Source: Firmicutes bacterium HGW-Firmicutes-21
GTDB taxonomy: Bacteria; Bacillota; Clostridia; Oscillospirales; CAG-382
Direction of reading: 5' to 3'
Length of the DNA stretch: 36,374 nt
Assembly: GCA_002841455.1 (NCBI GenBank)
Contig: PGZT01000015.1
Location: 1 to 36,374, forward strand
A model generated the notes under the pieces. It made no database searches and was not told where the DNA came from. It worked only from the letters and a program-made list of their open reading frames with translations. A program made the position numbers and the translations under genes. Shown piece by piece: positions 15,232-22,802 of the stretch (position 1 is its first letter; each line of letters opens with the position of its first letter).

Positions 15232-16431
15232 TTATGCTTTTGCAACCGTATTTAACAGGTTGTTTTTTGCAAAAACATCCGCAATTATATCCGCCGCTTC
15301 ATCTACAATCTCGTTGGTATGTGTTGCCATACAGCTTACCCTCAGCAAGCACTCGGTTTCAAGTGTTGCGGGTGGCAGAACCGGATTAACATACACGCCG
15401 CCCTCATATATCTCCTTTGCGACAATAAGGGTGGTAAGCACATCATTTGTATATATAGGTATTATAGGAGTTGATGCTCTGAAAATCGGAACATGACGCT
15501 GCTCAAGCGAGGAACGGAGATGCTCTGATACCGCGTTTAATTTTGTGACAAGCTCGGGTTGGTTTTTTAATATACGCAGTGCTGCGAGTGCAGACGCACA
15601 GTTTGCCGGCGTTATCGAAGCGGAGAAAATAAACGGGCGGGAATTATGCTTGACATATTCCACGACATATTTATCCGCCGCCATATATCCGCCTAAGCTG
15701 GCAAGCGACTTTGAGAAGGTACCCATATAAACATCCACTTCATCGGCAAGCCCGAAGTGATCTGCGGTTCCTCTTCCGCCTTCGCCTATAACACCTAACG
15801 CATGAGCGTCGTCCACCATAACCCGTGCGTCGTACTTTTTGGCGAGTGCAACTATCTCCGGAAGCTTTGCCAAATCGCCTCTCATGCTGAACACACCGTC
15901 GGTTATAATTAATTTACAAGCGTTTTCGGGGATATTTTGAAGAATCCGTTCGAGGTCCTCCATATCGCTGTGTTTAAAAAGCAGCTTCTTTCCGTAGCTG
16001 AGCTTACAGCCGTCATAGATGCTTGCATGGTTCTCCTTATCGCATATAACATAATCGCCTATACCGACAAGCGCGCTGATTATACCAAGATTTGTTTGAA
16101 ATCCGGTCGAAAAGGTTATAACGGCTTCCTTATTAAAAAAGTCGGCAAGCTCCTCCTCAAGCTCAAGATGCAATCGCAGCGTTCCGTTAAGAAAACGGGA
16201 ACCCGAACAGCCGGAGCCGTATTGCTCATATGCTTTGATACCGGCTTCGATGACCTCGGGATTTGAGGTTAATCCGAGGTAATTGTTTGAGCCAAGCATA
16301 ATACGCCGTTTACCCTCCATAATAACCTCTATGTCCTGACGGGTCTCAAGAGCGTGAAAATAAGGGTATATCCCTTTCTCACGAACCTCCTCCGCAGCCG
16401 TATAAAGCCTGCATTTCTTAAATATATCCAC
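15232..16431 (-). CDS. Alpha-oxoamine synthase, serine palmitoyltransferase-like (KBL/BioF/SPT family)
   Basis: A 399-residue PLP enzyme started at the GTG at 16431, with GGAG five to six bases upstream. The fold-type I signature is complete: FSTGFQTNLG for cofactor stacking, DKENHASIYDG, VMVDDAHALGVIGEGGRG for the PLP-binding Asp, and the Schiff-base Lys in GTFSKSLASLGGY. The family joins an amino acid to an acyl-CoA or acyl-ACP with loss of CO2: glycine for KBL, alanine for BioF, serine for SPT. From memory, YPYFHALE near the start, GSGCSGSRFLNGTLRLHLELE and the C-terminal PVLPPA...LLRVSCMATHT are closest to Bacteroides-type SPT. An SDR follows directly; no bioB, bioD or tdh is nearby. Confidence 0.8.
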   Translation of the reverse strand: MDIFKKCRLYTAAEEVREKGIYPYFHALETRQDIEVIMEGKRRIMLGSNNYLGLTSNPEVIEAGIKAYEQYGSGCSGSRFLNGTLRLHLELEEELADFFNKEAVITFSTGFQTNLGIISALVGIGDYVICDKENHASIYDGCKLSYGKKLLFKHSDMEDLERILQNIPENACKLIITDGVFSMRGDLAKLPEIVALAKKYDARVMVDDAHALGVIGEGGRGTADHFGLADEVDVYMGTFSKSLASLGGYMAADKYVVEYVKHNSRPFIFSASITPANCASALAALRILKNQPELVTKLNAVSEHLRSSLEQRHVPIFRASTPIIPIYTNDVLTTLIVAKEIYEGGVYVNPVLPPATLETECLLRVSCMATHTNEIVDEAADIIADVFAKNNLLNTVAKA

Positions 16432-16467
16432 TCTTTCTCCATCCCCCAAGTTTTTATCCGATATATT

Positions 16468-16500
16468 AAAAACCGTACGGAATAGCTCGGTACGGTTTTT
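16468..16500 (-). terminator. Intrinsic terminator after the 94-residue protein gene
   Basis: AAAAACCGTAC (16468-16478) and GTACGGTTTTT (16490-16500) form an 11-bp stem, including the A/T ends, around an 11-base loop, with T's at the end of the minus strand. It lies just past the stop at 16507 and about 40 bases before the SPT-like start, so the SPT-like gene either has a very close promoter or depends on read-through. Confidence 0.8.
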
Positions 16501-16506
16501 CGTATC

Positions 16507-16791
16507 TTACTTTTTCAGTTCTCTCTCAAGCCAGATAATACCGATTTCAAAGGCATCATAAAAATTACGCTTCTCGCATTGCTTAACAATTTTATCGTTA
16601 AAGCTAACCTCGTTGTCGGTGCTTTGAATCTGTACCAAAACCTTGGTTGCGATTTCTACACCGCCGACTTTTTTACTTTCGAGAATGTTCATAAACAAAA
16701 TGTATTTTTCGTCCGGAAAGCCGTAAAACAAAAACTGTCCCTGTCGCACAAGCGGCTTACCTTTGTACATGAGTGTCTTAATTTCGCTCAA
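16507..16791 (-). CDS. Small conserved-looking hypothetical protein
   Basis: A 94-residue protein that I do not recognise. It is mixed in character: a beta-rich first half (KTLMYKGKPLVRQGQFLFYGFPDEKYILFMNILES) with later predicted helices and a basic end (WLERELKK). It has no signal, membrane segment or cysteine pair. It starts 22 bases after ireB on the same strand and shares its promoter. Position suggests co-expression with IreB, but no function can be assigned. Confidence 0.65.
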   Translation of the reverse strand: MSEIKTLMYKGKPLVRQGQFLFYGFPDEKYILFMNILESKKVGGVEIATKVLVQIQSTDNEVSFNDKIVKQCEKRNFYDAFEIGIIWLERELKK

Positions 16792-16813
16792 ATGATCAAA
16801 TCCTTTCGTTTTC

Positions 16814-17068
16814 TCAGAGGGTTAAAAAGTTCTCGACTAAAACACGCAAAAGCTCGTCTCTGTCTATTTTACTGATAACCGCTCTTGCGTTATTGTAATT
16901 TGTAATATAAGTCGGGTCCTCCGAAAGAATGTAACCTACTATCTGGTTTATGGGGTTGTAGCCCTTTTCCTTAAGTGAGTTGTAGACGCTCTGCAAGGTA
17001 TCCCTTATTACCAATTGATTCTGGTCCTTGATAGGGAACATAATTGTCTTTTGCTTGTTGTCCTGCAT
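16814..17068 (-). CDS. ireB: IreB-family regulatory phosphoprotein
   Basis: An 84-residue protein of the IreB (DUF965) family, recognised from full-length resemblance: IRDTLQSVYNSLKEKGYNPINQIVGYILSEDPTYITNYNNARAVISKIDRDELL. In Enterococcus IreB is a small dimer phosphorylated by the PASTA kinase IreK and linked to cephalosporin tolerance. A PASTA kinase and PP2C phosphatase are encoded 15 kb away in this same window, so a full kinase/substrate set is present. The neighbours usual in Bacilli (alaS, ruvX) are absent. A strong promoter lies upstream. Confidence 0.92.
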   Translation of the reverse strand: MQDNKQKTIMFPIKDQNQLVIRDTLQSVYNSLKEKGYNPINQIVGYILSEDPTYITNYNNARAVISKIDRDELLRVLVENFLTL

Positions 17069-17103
17069 TCCGAACCCCCCTCGAATTTATATGTTTACAT
17101 TCA

Positions 17104-17132
17104 ATTATACTATACAGACATTTTTTTTGCAA
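17104..17132 (-). promoter_or_regulatory. Sigma-A promoter of ireB
   Basis: On the minus strand TTGCAA (17127-17132), 17 bases, TATAAT (17104-17109). The leader is about 35 bases and holds GAGGGGGG as ribosome site. Confidence 0.75.
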
Positions 17133-17173
17133 TAGTATTTTAGAAAATTTAGAGTTAATTGATTTACGGATTT

Positions 17174-17202
17174 TTGTAAAAAGTCATTGCATTTTATACA
17201 AT
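17174..17202 (+). promoter_or_regulatory. Sigma-A promoter of the HAD gene
   Basis: TTGTAA (17174-17179), 17 bases, TACAAT (17197-17202). Transcription would begin near 17209, giving a 130-base leader before the HAD start codon. Confidence 0.6.
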
Positions 17203-17213
17203 GTTAGTGTAAA

Positions 17214-17340
17214 ATGGGAGAAATACCCGCAAACGACAATGACGCACCGAAAAGAAAATATGGAAGCATATTGTCTTGTCCGATTGCTTGGTATTAATAA
17301 TTTGTCCAACCCCGCGCCTTGCCGGAGAAACGGAAATAAT
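17214..17340 (+). promoter_or_regulatory. Structured leader of the HAD gene with GCCGGAGAAACGG motif
   Basis: The leader contains a small hairpin (AATATG-GAAG-CATATT, about 17255-17271) and, next to the start codon, GCCGGAGAAACGG (17321-17333), nearly the same as the start-proximal motif in the rpoZ and PASTA-kinase leaders. The matching upstream AGCCATT hairpin is not found, so membership in that leader family is uncertain. A 27-codon ORF (17214-17297) also lies here. Confidence 0.35.
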
Positions 17341-17916
17341 ATGAATATGTATGATGTTTTTAATTCGACAAAAGAATATTTTGCGGGCAAGAAGGCAATT
17401 ATTTTTGATATGGACGGAACTCTTGTCGACTCGATGAATTATTGGTACTCAAAGCATTTGTGGTCTATGCCGACAGCGGAGGAACGAGCTGAGAGCATGT
17501 CAAAAAAATATATCGTGAGCATATCCCCAAAGGTATATGCCATTGAGCTTTGCAAAGCGCTGAAGGATGCCGGTATTCCGTTTTGTATAGCTACAAACAC
17601 ATCGTTTGCAATGGCGGAACCTATGCTGAAAAAGTACGGATTTGATAAGCTCTATGATTTCTATATTGACTGTGATGATGTGGGAGCACCTAAAACCAGT
17701 CCCGATATCTATTATGCCGCCGCAGAGCGGTTGGGATGCAATATCGAGGAGATTGTGGTTTTTGAGGATATGCCGCAGAGCGCAAGAACGGCAAAACAGG
17801 CAGGCTTTTGCGTTGTCGGTGTTTACGACGAGATAAGCAAGGACAGTATTCCCGAAATGAGGAAGATGTGCGACGACTTTATATACAACTTTTTGCATAT
17901 TATGAAGCAAAAATAA
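17341..17916 (+). CDS. HAD-superfamily hydrolase, beta-phosphoglucomutase/phosphatase-like
   Basis: A 191-residue protein. I start it at 17341 because the long ORF-track extension overlaps the ireB promoter and lacks a ribosome site. Motif I is IIFDMDGTLVDS with the nucleophile and acid Asp pair; motif II is the Thr in CIATNTS; motif III is the Lys in GAPKTSPDIYYAAAERLG; motif IV is VVFEDMPQSARTAKQAG. This is subfamily IA, which includes phosphoglycolate phosphatase and beta-phosphoglucomutase. The cap is short and the substrate cannot be read from sequence. It is a single-gene unit with its own promoter and terminator. Confidence 0.85.
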   Translation: MNMYDVFNSTKEYFAGKKAIIFDMDGTLVDSMNYWYSKHLWSMPTAEERAESMSKKYIVSISPKVYAIELCKALKDAGIPFCIATNTSFAMAEPMLKKYGFDKLYDFYIDCDDVGAPKTSPDIYYAAAERLGCNIEEIVVFEDMPQSARTAKQAGFCVVGVYDEISKDSIPEMRKMCDDFIYNFLHIMKQK

Positions 17917-17934
17917 ACAGTTTGTGTTTCCGAG

Positions 17935-17966
17935 AGAGTGTTCCTGTGCGGGACGCTCTTTTTTTA
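17935..17966 (+). terminator. Intrinsic terminator after the HAD gene
   Basis: AGAGTGTTCC-TGTGC-GGGACGCTCT with two G-U pairs, followed by seven T's. The T-run reaches the stop codon of the convergent glycosyltransferase gene. Confidence 0.9.
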
Positions 17967-19226
17967 CTTCTCCTGCATTTGCTCAATGGAGGTGCATACG
18001 GTATGCTCTATCGGAGACCATTCGACCTTTTTAAAAATCGCGGTTATCGAGATAGGTATATAGGTCATAATAAAGAACGGGAAGCTGAACATATAAATTA
18101 TCTTCCTTGCCGTAGAGGTGCCTATGCTTCTCCATTCTGTAATAGTTGCGATAAAACCGATAAAGAACAGCATTAAATAACCGAGTGCAAGGAACTGCCC
18201 CATGGATACAAAACCGTGAGTTAACATATTTGTGGACGAATTTGTATATATCAAGCCGTAGATTATTTTGGTAAGGTTAAGCAGTATGCTGAGGACCGTA
18301 AGGAAAATTGCGGGGAAAATTGTCATGAGCATATCATAACAGGAAAAGGATAATCGACCGAACAAATTCTTTGCAAGAGGCACGCCGTATTTACCCAGCA
18401 CCTGGTAAAAGCCCTTTGACCAACGGAGCCTTTGCTTCCAGGATTGACCAAAGGTAATCGGTTGCTCGTCAAAAACGCAGGCATCGGCACAATAGCCGAT
18501 TTTGCCGCCCTTTACTATAGTATCGACGGTAAACTCAATGTCCTCGGTAAGCAGGTGAAAGGGCCAGCCGCCGTTATCGATAACAGTTTGCTTTTTAAGG
18601 CAAAAGCCGGTTCCGGATATGGCACAGCTTGTGTTAAGCCGCATACGGGCGTTATTTAAATATTTCGATTCACGCAGGAACCATAACGAATAACCGGCGG
18701 AAACCCAGTTTGTTCCGTAGTTTTTGGAGTTGCGATAGCAGGTGAACGCCTTATAATCGAGATTAAAGGTCTTGTTCATCTCATGTACAAAGTTCTTATC
18801 GACAAGGTTATCCGCATCGAAAATGATATACCCCTCGCAATCGTCGCCGTTCTTCAGTAAATCCTTAAAAACATAATCTAACGCATAACCCTTGCCGATT
18901 TGCTTATCGTTAAACCGCTCGTAAACAACAGCACCCTTTTCCCTGCAAAGAGCTGCGGTGTCATCGGTGCAGTTATCCGCAACCACAAAAATTTTGATTA
19001 GCTCCTTAGAGTATGTTTGGTTGTTTATTGAATCGATAAGATGACCGATAACGGATTGCTCGTTTCTTGCGGCGATTATAATGCCGAACTTGTGCAGCTT
19101 AAAGTTTTCTACAGTACGCACCTTATCGTTCGAAAACAACATATAGAATGTATAGAAAAATTGATACAGATAGCATATAGCAAAAATAACAGCTATACTG
19201 TTTTCAATCGGAATTATTATTTCCAT
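17964..19226 (-). CDS. Membrane glycosyltransferase, family GT2 (processive/BcsA-like type)
   Basis: A 420-residue protein started at the ATG at 19226 (MEIIIP); the longer ORF reads back through the leader RNA. It has an N-terminal transmembrane helix, a cytosolic GT-A domain (IIIAARNEQSVIGHLIDSI, IIFDADN for the DxD, LTEDIEFT for the catalytic Asp) and the acceptor motif QRLRWSKGF, then about four transmembrane helices at the C-terminus. This combination is typical of enzymes that add sugars at the membrane, such as polysaccharide synthases or glycolipid glycosyltransferases. The acceptor is unknown. It stands alone between a promoter with a structured leader and the convergent HAD gene. Confidence 0.88.
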   Translation of the reverse strand: MEIIIPIENSIAVIFAICYLYQFFYTFYMLFSNDKVRTVENFKLHKFGIIIAARNEQSVIGHLIDSINNQTYSKELIKIFVVADNCTDDTAALCREKGAVVYERFNDKQIGKGYALDYVFKDLLKNGDDCEGYIIFDADNLVDKNFVHEMNKTFNLDYKAFTCYRNSKNYGTNWVSAGYSLWFLRESKYLNNARMRLNTSCAISGTGFCLKKQTVIDNGGWPFHLLTEDIEFTVDTIVKGGKIGYCADACVFDEQPITFGQSWKQRLRWSKGFYQVLGKYGVPLAKNLFGRLSFSCYDMLMTIFPAIFLTVLSILLNLTKIIYGLIYTNSSTNMLTHGFVSMGQFLALGYLMLFFIGFIATITEWRSIGTSTARKIIYMFSFPFFIMTYIPISITAIFKKVEWSPIEHTVCTSIEQMQEK

Positions 19227-19321
19227 TACCAATCCGTTTCCCCGACAGTAAAAGACGCATATCAAATAATATAAGCCATTTTGCTGTCGGTGCAATGGCT
19301 TAAGGTATTATTTTAAAATAC
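19224..19321 (-). promoter_or_regulatory. Structured leader with loop-to-ribosome-site pairing, GT2 copy
   Basis: Minus strand, in order: hairpin GTATT...AATAC (19305-19321); hairpin TAAGCCATT / AATGGCTTA (arms 19294-19302 and 19272-19280) whose 13-base loop holds CCGACAG; an AT-rich linker; CTGTCGG (19242-19248), fully complementary to that loop; then GGAAACGG and the ATG 15 bases after the paired strand. It is the same order as in the rpoZ and kinase leaders but with a different, compensating loop sequence. Confidence 0.6.
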
Positions 19322-19377
19322 TCGAATATAGCTGTGCCAAATGGTTATATAAGGAAAACACCCTTATTTCCTCTGCA

Positions 19378-19406
19378 AGTTTAGCACATAGACACGCAAA
19401 TGTCAA
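19378..19406 (-). promoter_or_regulatory. Sigma-A promoter of the GT2 gene
   Basis: Minus strand TTGACA (19401-19406), 17 bases, TAAACT (19378-19383). It predicts a leader of about 145 bases containing the structured element. Confidence 0.6.
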
Positions 19407-19500
19407 TATAAAATTTATTTTATATATCCCGTGGTTTGTTTAAATAAGTCTTAAAATATAGGCAGGACAGGATTATTATAGCTTCTTTAGGATTTTAATG

Positions 19501-19529
19501 TTGCCTTTTTTATGAAAGTATGATATAAT
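19501..19529 (+). promoter_or_regulatory. Sigma-A promoter of the DUF5685-dnaJ unit
   Basis: TTGCCT (19501-19506), 17 bases, TATAAT (19524-19529), about 45 bases before the DUF5685 start codon. The rest of the 279 bases between the two divergent genes holds the GT2 promoter and leader. Confidence 0.7.
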
Positions 19530-19574
19530 ACTTTGATAAAATGAATGTAAATATATGGAAAGGGTAAACAGCCT

Positions 19575-20468
19575 ATGTTCGGATATATAAGACCCGTACA
19601 GAGTGAGCTTTTGGTCAGGGAATACGAGCTTTACCGAGCTGTTTACTGCGGGTTGTGCCGATATGGAGGTAAGCATATATCGCATTTCACTCGCTTTTTT
19701 CTTAATTATGATTTTGTTTCACTCGCACTTTTAAGGATAGCCGTTACAAACGAAACGGTAACGATCAGCAAGGAGCGGTGTCCATATCGCTTCAGGAAGC
19801 GCAGCACAATGCTTGCGGAGGACTCTTACCGGCTTACCTGTGCCGCTTTTGCTATTTTATTATATTATAAAACGGTTGACGATATAAATGATTCAAGGGG
19901 TTTTAAACGGATTTTTAAAAAAATGGTGTTGCCTTTCTTCTCACATATAAAAAACCGTGTTAAGGGTTACGACGACCTTGATAAATTTATACAGGCTCGT
20001 CTCCTGCAGCTCGGCACAATCGAAAAGGAGATTGGCGGTGTTACCTCGCTTGACAAGGTTGCCCATTGCTTTGCGGGGATAACCGAGTATATTGCGTGCT
20101 ACGGAATGTCAGAAGAGAAGGCACAGATAGCGGCACAATGCGGTTACCATATCGGAAGGTACATATATATTCTCGATGCGCTTGATGATATAATCGAGGA
20201 CAACGAGAAGAGCACTTATAATCCGCTTATAAATAAATACGGAAGCGTTGCGGAGGCATTAGCGCATACCGAGGAGATAAAAACCACGATTACGGACAGT
20301 ATGAACGCATTTTCCTCCGTTTACGGGCTTAATTTAATCGGAGATAATCCGGACAGAATAAAGGATTACGACAATATAATTTTCAACATATGCGATTTAG
20401 GCGGGAAGGCCGCTCTTAACAGGGTTTTGTTTTCACTCGCTGGATATAAAGGAGATATACGAAGGTGA
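19575..20468 (+). CDS. DUF5685-family protein
   Basis: A 297-residue, mostly helical protein. It matches the DUF5685 family by its start [29 protein letters not shown], the [12 protein letters not shown] segment and the helical core with [18 protein letters not shown], reminiscent of the Asp-rich helix of isoprenoid-synthase folds. The biochemical role is not known. Paired cysteines (YCGLC, RCPYR) could bind metal. It overlaps the DnaJ gene by four bases (GTGA), a common pairing in Clostridia, so the two proteins probably work together. Confidence 0.8.
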   Translation: MFGYIRPVQSELLVREYELYRAVYCGLCRYGGKHISHFTRFFLNYDFVSLALLRIAVTNETVTISKERCPYRFRKRSTMLAEDSYRLTCAAFAILLYYKTVDDINDSRGFKRIFKKMVLPFFSHIKNRVKGYDDLDKFIQARLLQLGTIEKEIGGVTSLDKVAHCFAGITEYIACYGMSEEKAQIAAQCGYHIGRYIYILDALDDIIEDNEKSTYNPLINKYGSVAEALAHTEEIKTTITDSMNAFSSVYGLNLIGDNPDRIKDYDNIIFNICDLGGKAALNRVLFSLAGYKGDIRR

Positions 20469-21082
20469 CAGATCCTTATAAGGTTTTGGGAGTACCCCAC
20501 AGTGCGACGGATGACGAGATAAAAAAGGCATACAGGAAGCTTGCTAAGCAATATCATCCCGATAATTATGCAAACAACCCTCTTGCCGACCTCGCCTTGG
20601 ATAAAATGAAAGAGATTAATCAGGCATATGATACATTAATGAAGCAGCGTACCGAGGGTACCTCATCACGCAGAAATGGCAGAAGCAGCTCGGGCTTCCA
20701 CAGCGGCAGAACCGGCGGGAACGATACATTCAGCCGAATACGCGAGCTTATCACCAACCGCAGAATAGGCGAAGCGGAGGTGCTCCTGCAGCGGATGGAG
20801 ACAAGCGAACGCAATGCAGAATGGCATTTTTTGATGGGGCATGTATTGTATCAAAAGGGATGGCTTCAGGATGCCCGCAGCGAGATAGAGACCGCCTGCC
20901 GTCTTGATCCGTATAACGCAGAGTACCGCGCGGCGCTTGACCGTATGAATAACGGTTCCTCATACAGTCCTTACACCCAGACGGGTGATGCGGGAGGCTG
21001 CAACAGCTGTCAGCTTTGCAGCGGATTATTGTGTGCGGATTGCTGCTGCGGATGCTTAGGCGGCAACCGTCTGTGCTGTTAG
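20465..21082 (+). CDS. DnaJ-domain protein with cysteine-rich C-terminus
   Basis: A 205-residue protein starting at GTG within the DUF5685 stop, with AAAGGAG upstream. Residues 1-65 are a J domain with the HPD motif ([13 protein letters not shown]), which stimulates an Hsp70 (DnaK). There is then a Ser/Gly/Arg-rich linker, a TPR-like helical stretch ([44 protein letters not shown]) and a cysteine-rich end ([21 protein letters not shown]) that probably binds zinc or another metal. It lacks the DnaJ Gly/Phe and zinc-repeat domains, so it is a specialised co-chaperone rather than general DnaJ. Confidence 0.87.
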   Translation: MTDPYKVLGVPHSATDDEIKKAYRKLAKQYHPDNYANNPLADLALDKMKEINQAYDTLMKQRTEGTSSRRNGRSSSGFHSGRTGGNDTFSRIRELITNRRIGEAEVLLQRMETSERNAEWHFLMGHVLYQKGWLQDARSEIETACRLDPYNAEYRAALDRMNNGSSYSPYTQTGDAGGCNSCQLCSGLLCADCCCGCLGGNRLCC

Positions 21083-21092
21083 TGATATAAAA

Positions 21093-21629
21093 ATGAAAGC
21101 ATATAAAAAAATTGCTCTATCCGGTATGATGTGTGCGCTTGCGGTGCTTATTATGCTCATCGGTTCATTTATACAAATACTGGACCTTACCGCCGCGGCG
21201 GCGGCCGGATTAACCGTGGTTTTTGCGATGATAGAGCTTGGTAAAAAATACGCTCTTTTAGTATATGCCGTTAGCTCGCTCCTTGCTCTTGTTTTATTGC
21301 CATATAAATCACCCGCTGTAATTTTTGTGCTTTTTGCGGGAATATATCCTGTCTTAAAAGAGATTTTGCACAGAATAAAAAACAAAACACTCGCATATAC
21401 CGCAAAACTGCTTGTCTTTAATTTGTTTTTTACGGGAATAATTTATATCGGTAGGAATCTTTTCGGTTTGACAGACGATTTCTATGGTTTTAATACCGAT
21501 ATACTCGGAATCGCAATATATTTATTCGGCAACGCCGTTTTTATTGTTTACGATATAGCGCTCGATAGACTTGTTGTATTCTACAGTGTTAAGATAAAAA
21601 GAATATTTGACAAAAGCTACAAAATTTGA
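21093..21629 (+). CDS. Hypothetical integral membrane protein
   Basis: A 178-residue protein with about five hydrophobic segments, starting KKIALSGMMCALAVLIMLIGSFI. The beginning and helix spacing recall small substrate-binding membrane components of the ECF type, but no diagnostic motif is present and the assignment is not safe. It starts 11 bases after the DnaJ gene. Its last codons contain the promoter of the next operon. Confidence 0.65.
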   Translation: MKAYKKIALSGMMCALAVLIMLIGSFIQILDLTAAAAAGLTVVFAMIELGKKYALLVYAVSSLLALVLLPYKSPAVIFVLFAGIYPVLKEILHRIKNKTLAYTAKLLVFNLFFTGIIYIGRNLFGLTDDFYGFNTDILGIAIYLFGNAVFIVYDIALDRLVVFYSVKIKRIFDKSYKI

Positions 21630-21635
21630 TAAAAT
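21607..21635 (+). promoter_or_regulatory. Strong sigma-A promoter of the yloC-remA-gmk operon
   Basis: TTGACA (21607-21612), 17 bases, TAAAAT (21630-21635). The -35 and spacer lie inside the end of the preceding coding sequence. The ORF-track start of yloC begins at this -35, so it cannot be the true start. Confidence 0.8.
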
Positions 21636-21654
21636 ATTTAATTGGGGAATAGTT

Positions 21655-22533
21655 ATGATAAAAAGTATGACCGGCTTTGGCAGGTATAAAGAGGTTTTGG
21701 ACGGCAGAGACATTCTGTGCGAGGTAAAATCGGTTAACAGCCGTTATCTTGATGCGAACATAAAAATCACAAGGCTTTTTTCACCGTTTGAGGACAGAGT
21801 GAAGCAGCTCGCCTCGGGTTTTATTTCAAGAGGTAAGCTGGACATATATATTTCGGTTGACAGCATTAGCGGTGAAAAGACCAATCTTTCACTCAACAAC
21901 GAGTATCTTGACAGCTATATCAAGCTCTTACAAGAGATAAAAAACGATTACAGTTTGGAAGGCGATATAACTCTTCCGATGATAGCGGCAAAAAACGAGG
22001 TTTTTATAGTTCGTAAGGTTGATGAGGATTTGGAAGCCGTCTGGCAGTCGATTGAAAGGGTAGCCAAGGAAGCGTTCCGACAGTTTCTTGAGATGAGAAT
22101 AAGAGAGGGAACAAAGCTGCAAAAGGATATCCAAAGCAACCTTGCAGAGCTTGAGAGACTATCCGAGTTGATTGCATTGCGTGCGCCCGAATCGGTGCGT
22201 ACGAGCAACGAACGGATAAAAGCGAGGATAACGGAGCTTTTAAACGGTGTGACGGTTGACGAAGCAAGACTGCTCACGGAATGTGCGGTGTTTGCGGATA
22301 AGACAGACATCAACGAGGAACTGGCAAGATTAGACAGCCATTTTTCGCAGTTTAAGGCTGTGTTCTCGGAGGAGCTTCCCGTTGGCAGAAAGCTGGATTT
22401 CTTGGTTCAGGAGCTTAACAGAGAGATAAACACCATAGGCTCAAAGGCTAACGACAGCGAGATTGCAAGACTTGTTATCGACGCTAAATGCGCAATCGAA
22501 CGCATTAGAGAACAGATACAGAATATAGAATAG
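21655..22533 (+). CDS. yloC: YicC/YloC-family endoribonuclease
   Basis: A 292-residue protein started at 21655 (MIKSMTGFGRYKE, the family's hallmark start) with GGGGA upstream. The conserved ends are visible: VKSVNSRYLDANIKI near the N-terminus and RKLDFLVQELNREINTIGSKANDSEIARLVIDAKCAIERIREQIQN at the C-terminus. YicC of E. coli is an endoribonuclease acting on small RNAs and mRNAs, and YloC of Bacillus has related activity. It leads the conserved Firmicutes order yloC-remA-gmk-rpoZ. Confidence 0.95.
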   Translation: MIKSMTGFGRYKEVLDGRDILCEVKSVNSRYLDANIKITRLFSPFEDRVKQLASGFISRGKLDIYISVDSISGEKTNLSLNNEYLDSYIKLLQEIKNDYSLEGDITLPMIAAKNEVFIVRKVDEDLEAVWQSIERVAKEAFRQFLEMRIREGTKLQKDIQSNLAELERLSELIALRAPESVRTSNERIKARITELLNGVTVDEARLLTECAVFADKTDINEELARLDSHFSQFKAVFSEELPVGRKLDFLVQELNREINTIGSKANDSEIARLVIDAKCAIERIREQIQNIE

Positions 22534-22562
22534 CGGCAGTAAAGCGGAGGTGATGTTGTAAT

Positions 22563-22799
22563 ATGAAGCTGGTCGATATCGGCTACGGTAATTTAGTTTC
22601 CGCCGGTCGTGTTGTTGCGGTGGCAAGTCCGGAATCGTTGCCTGTAAGAAGGCTGGTTCAGGATGCGAAAAATATAGGCAGAGTTATTGATGTCAGCTGC
22701 GGAAAAAAAACAAAAGCGGTTATTATCACCGACAGCGAGCATATTATTCTGTCCGCAGAGACACCGCAAGCGCTTGAGGAAAGGTTTAAACAGGAATGA
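22563..22799 (+). CDS. remA: RemA-family DNA-binding regulator (DUF370)
   Basis: A 78-residue protein matching RemA along its length: MKLVDIGYGNLVSAGRVVAVASPESLPVRRLVQDAKNIGRVIDVSCGKKTKAVIITDSEHIILSA. In Bacillus RemA is a ring-forming DNA-binding activator of biofilm matrix and osmoprotection genes. In Clostridia its regulon is not known. It sits between yloC and gmk as in Bacillus. Ribosome site GGAGG lies upstream. Confidence 0.95.
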   Translation: MKLVDIGYGNLVSAGRVVAVASPESLPVRRLVQDAKNIGRVIDVSCGKKTKAVIITDSEHIILSAETPQALEERFKQE

Positions 22800-22802
22800 G
22801 AA

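Noticed and set aside
17044-17340. Long N-terminal extension of the HAD protein in the ORF track
   Set aside because: It begins in ireB, crosses both promoters and has no ribosome site; homology starts only after 17341.
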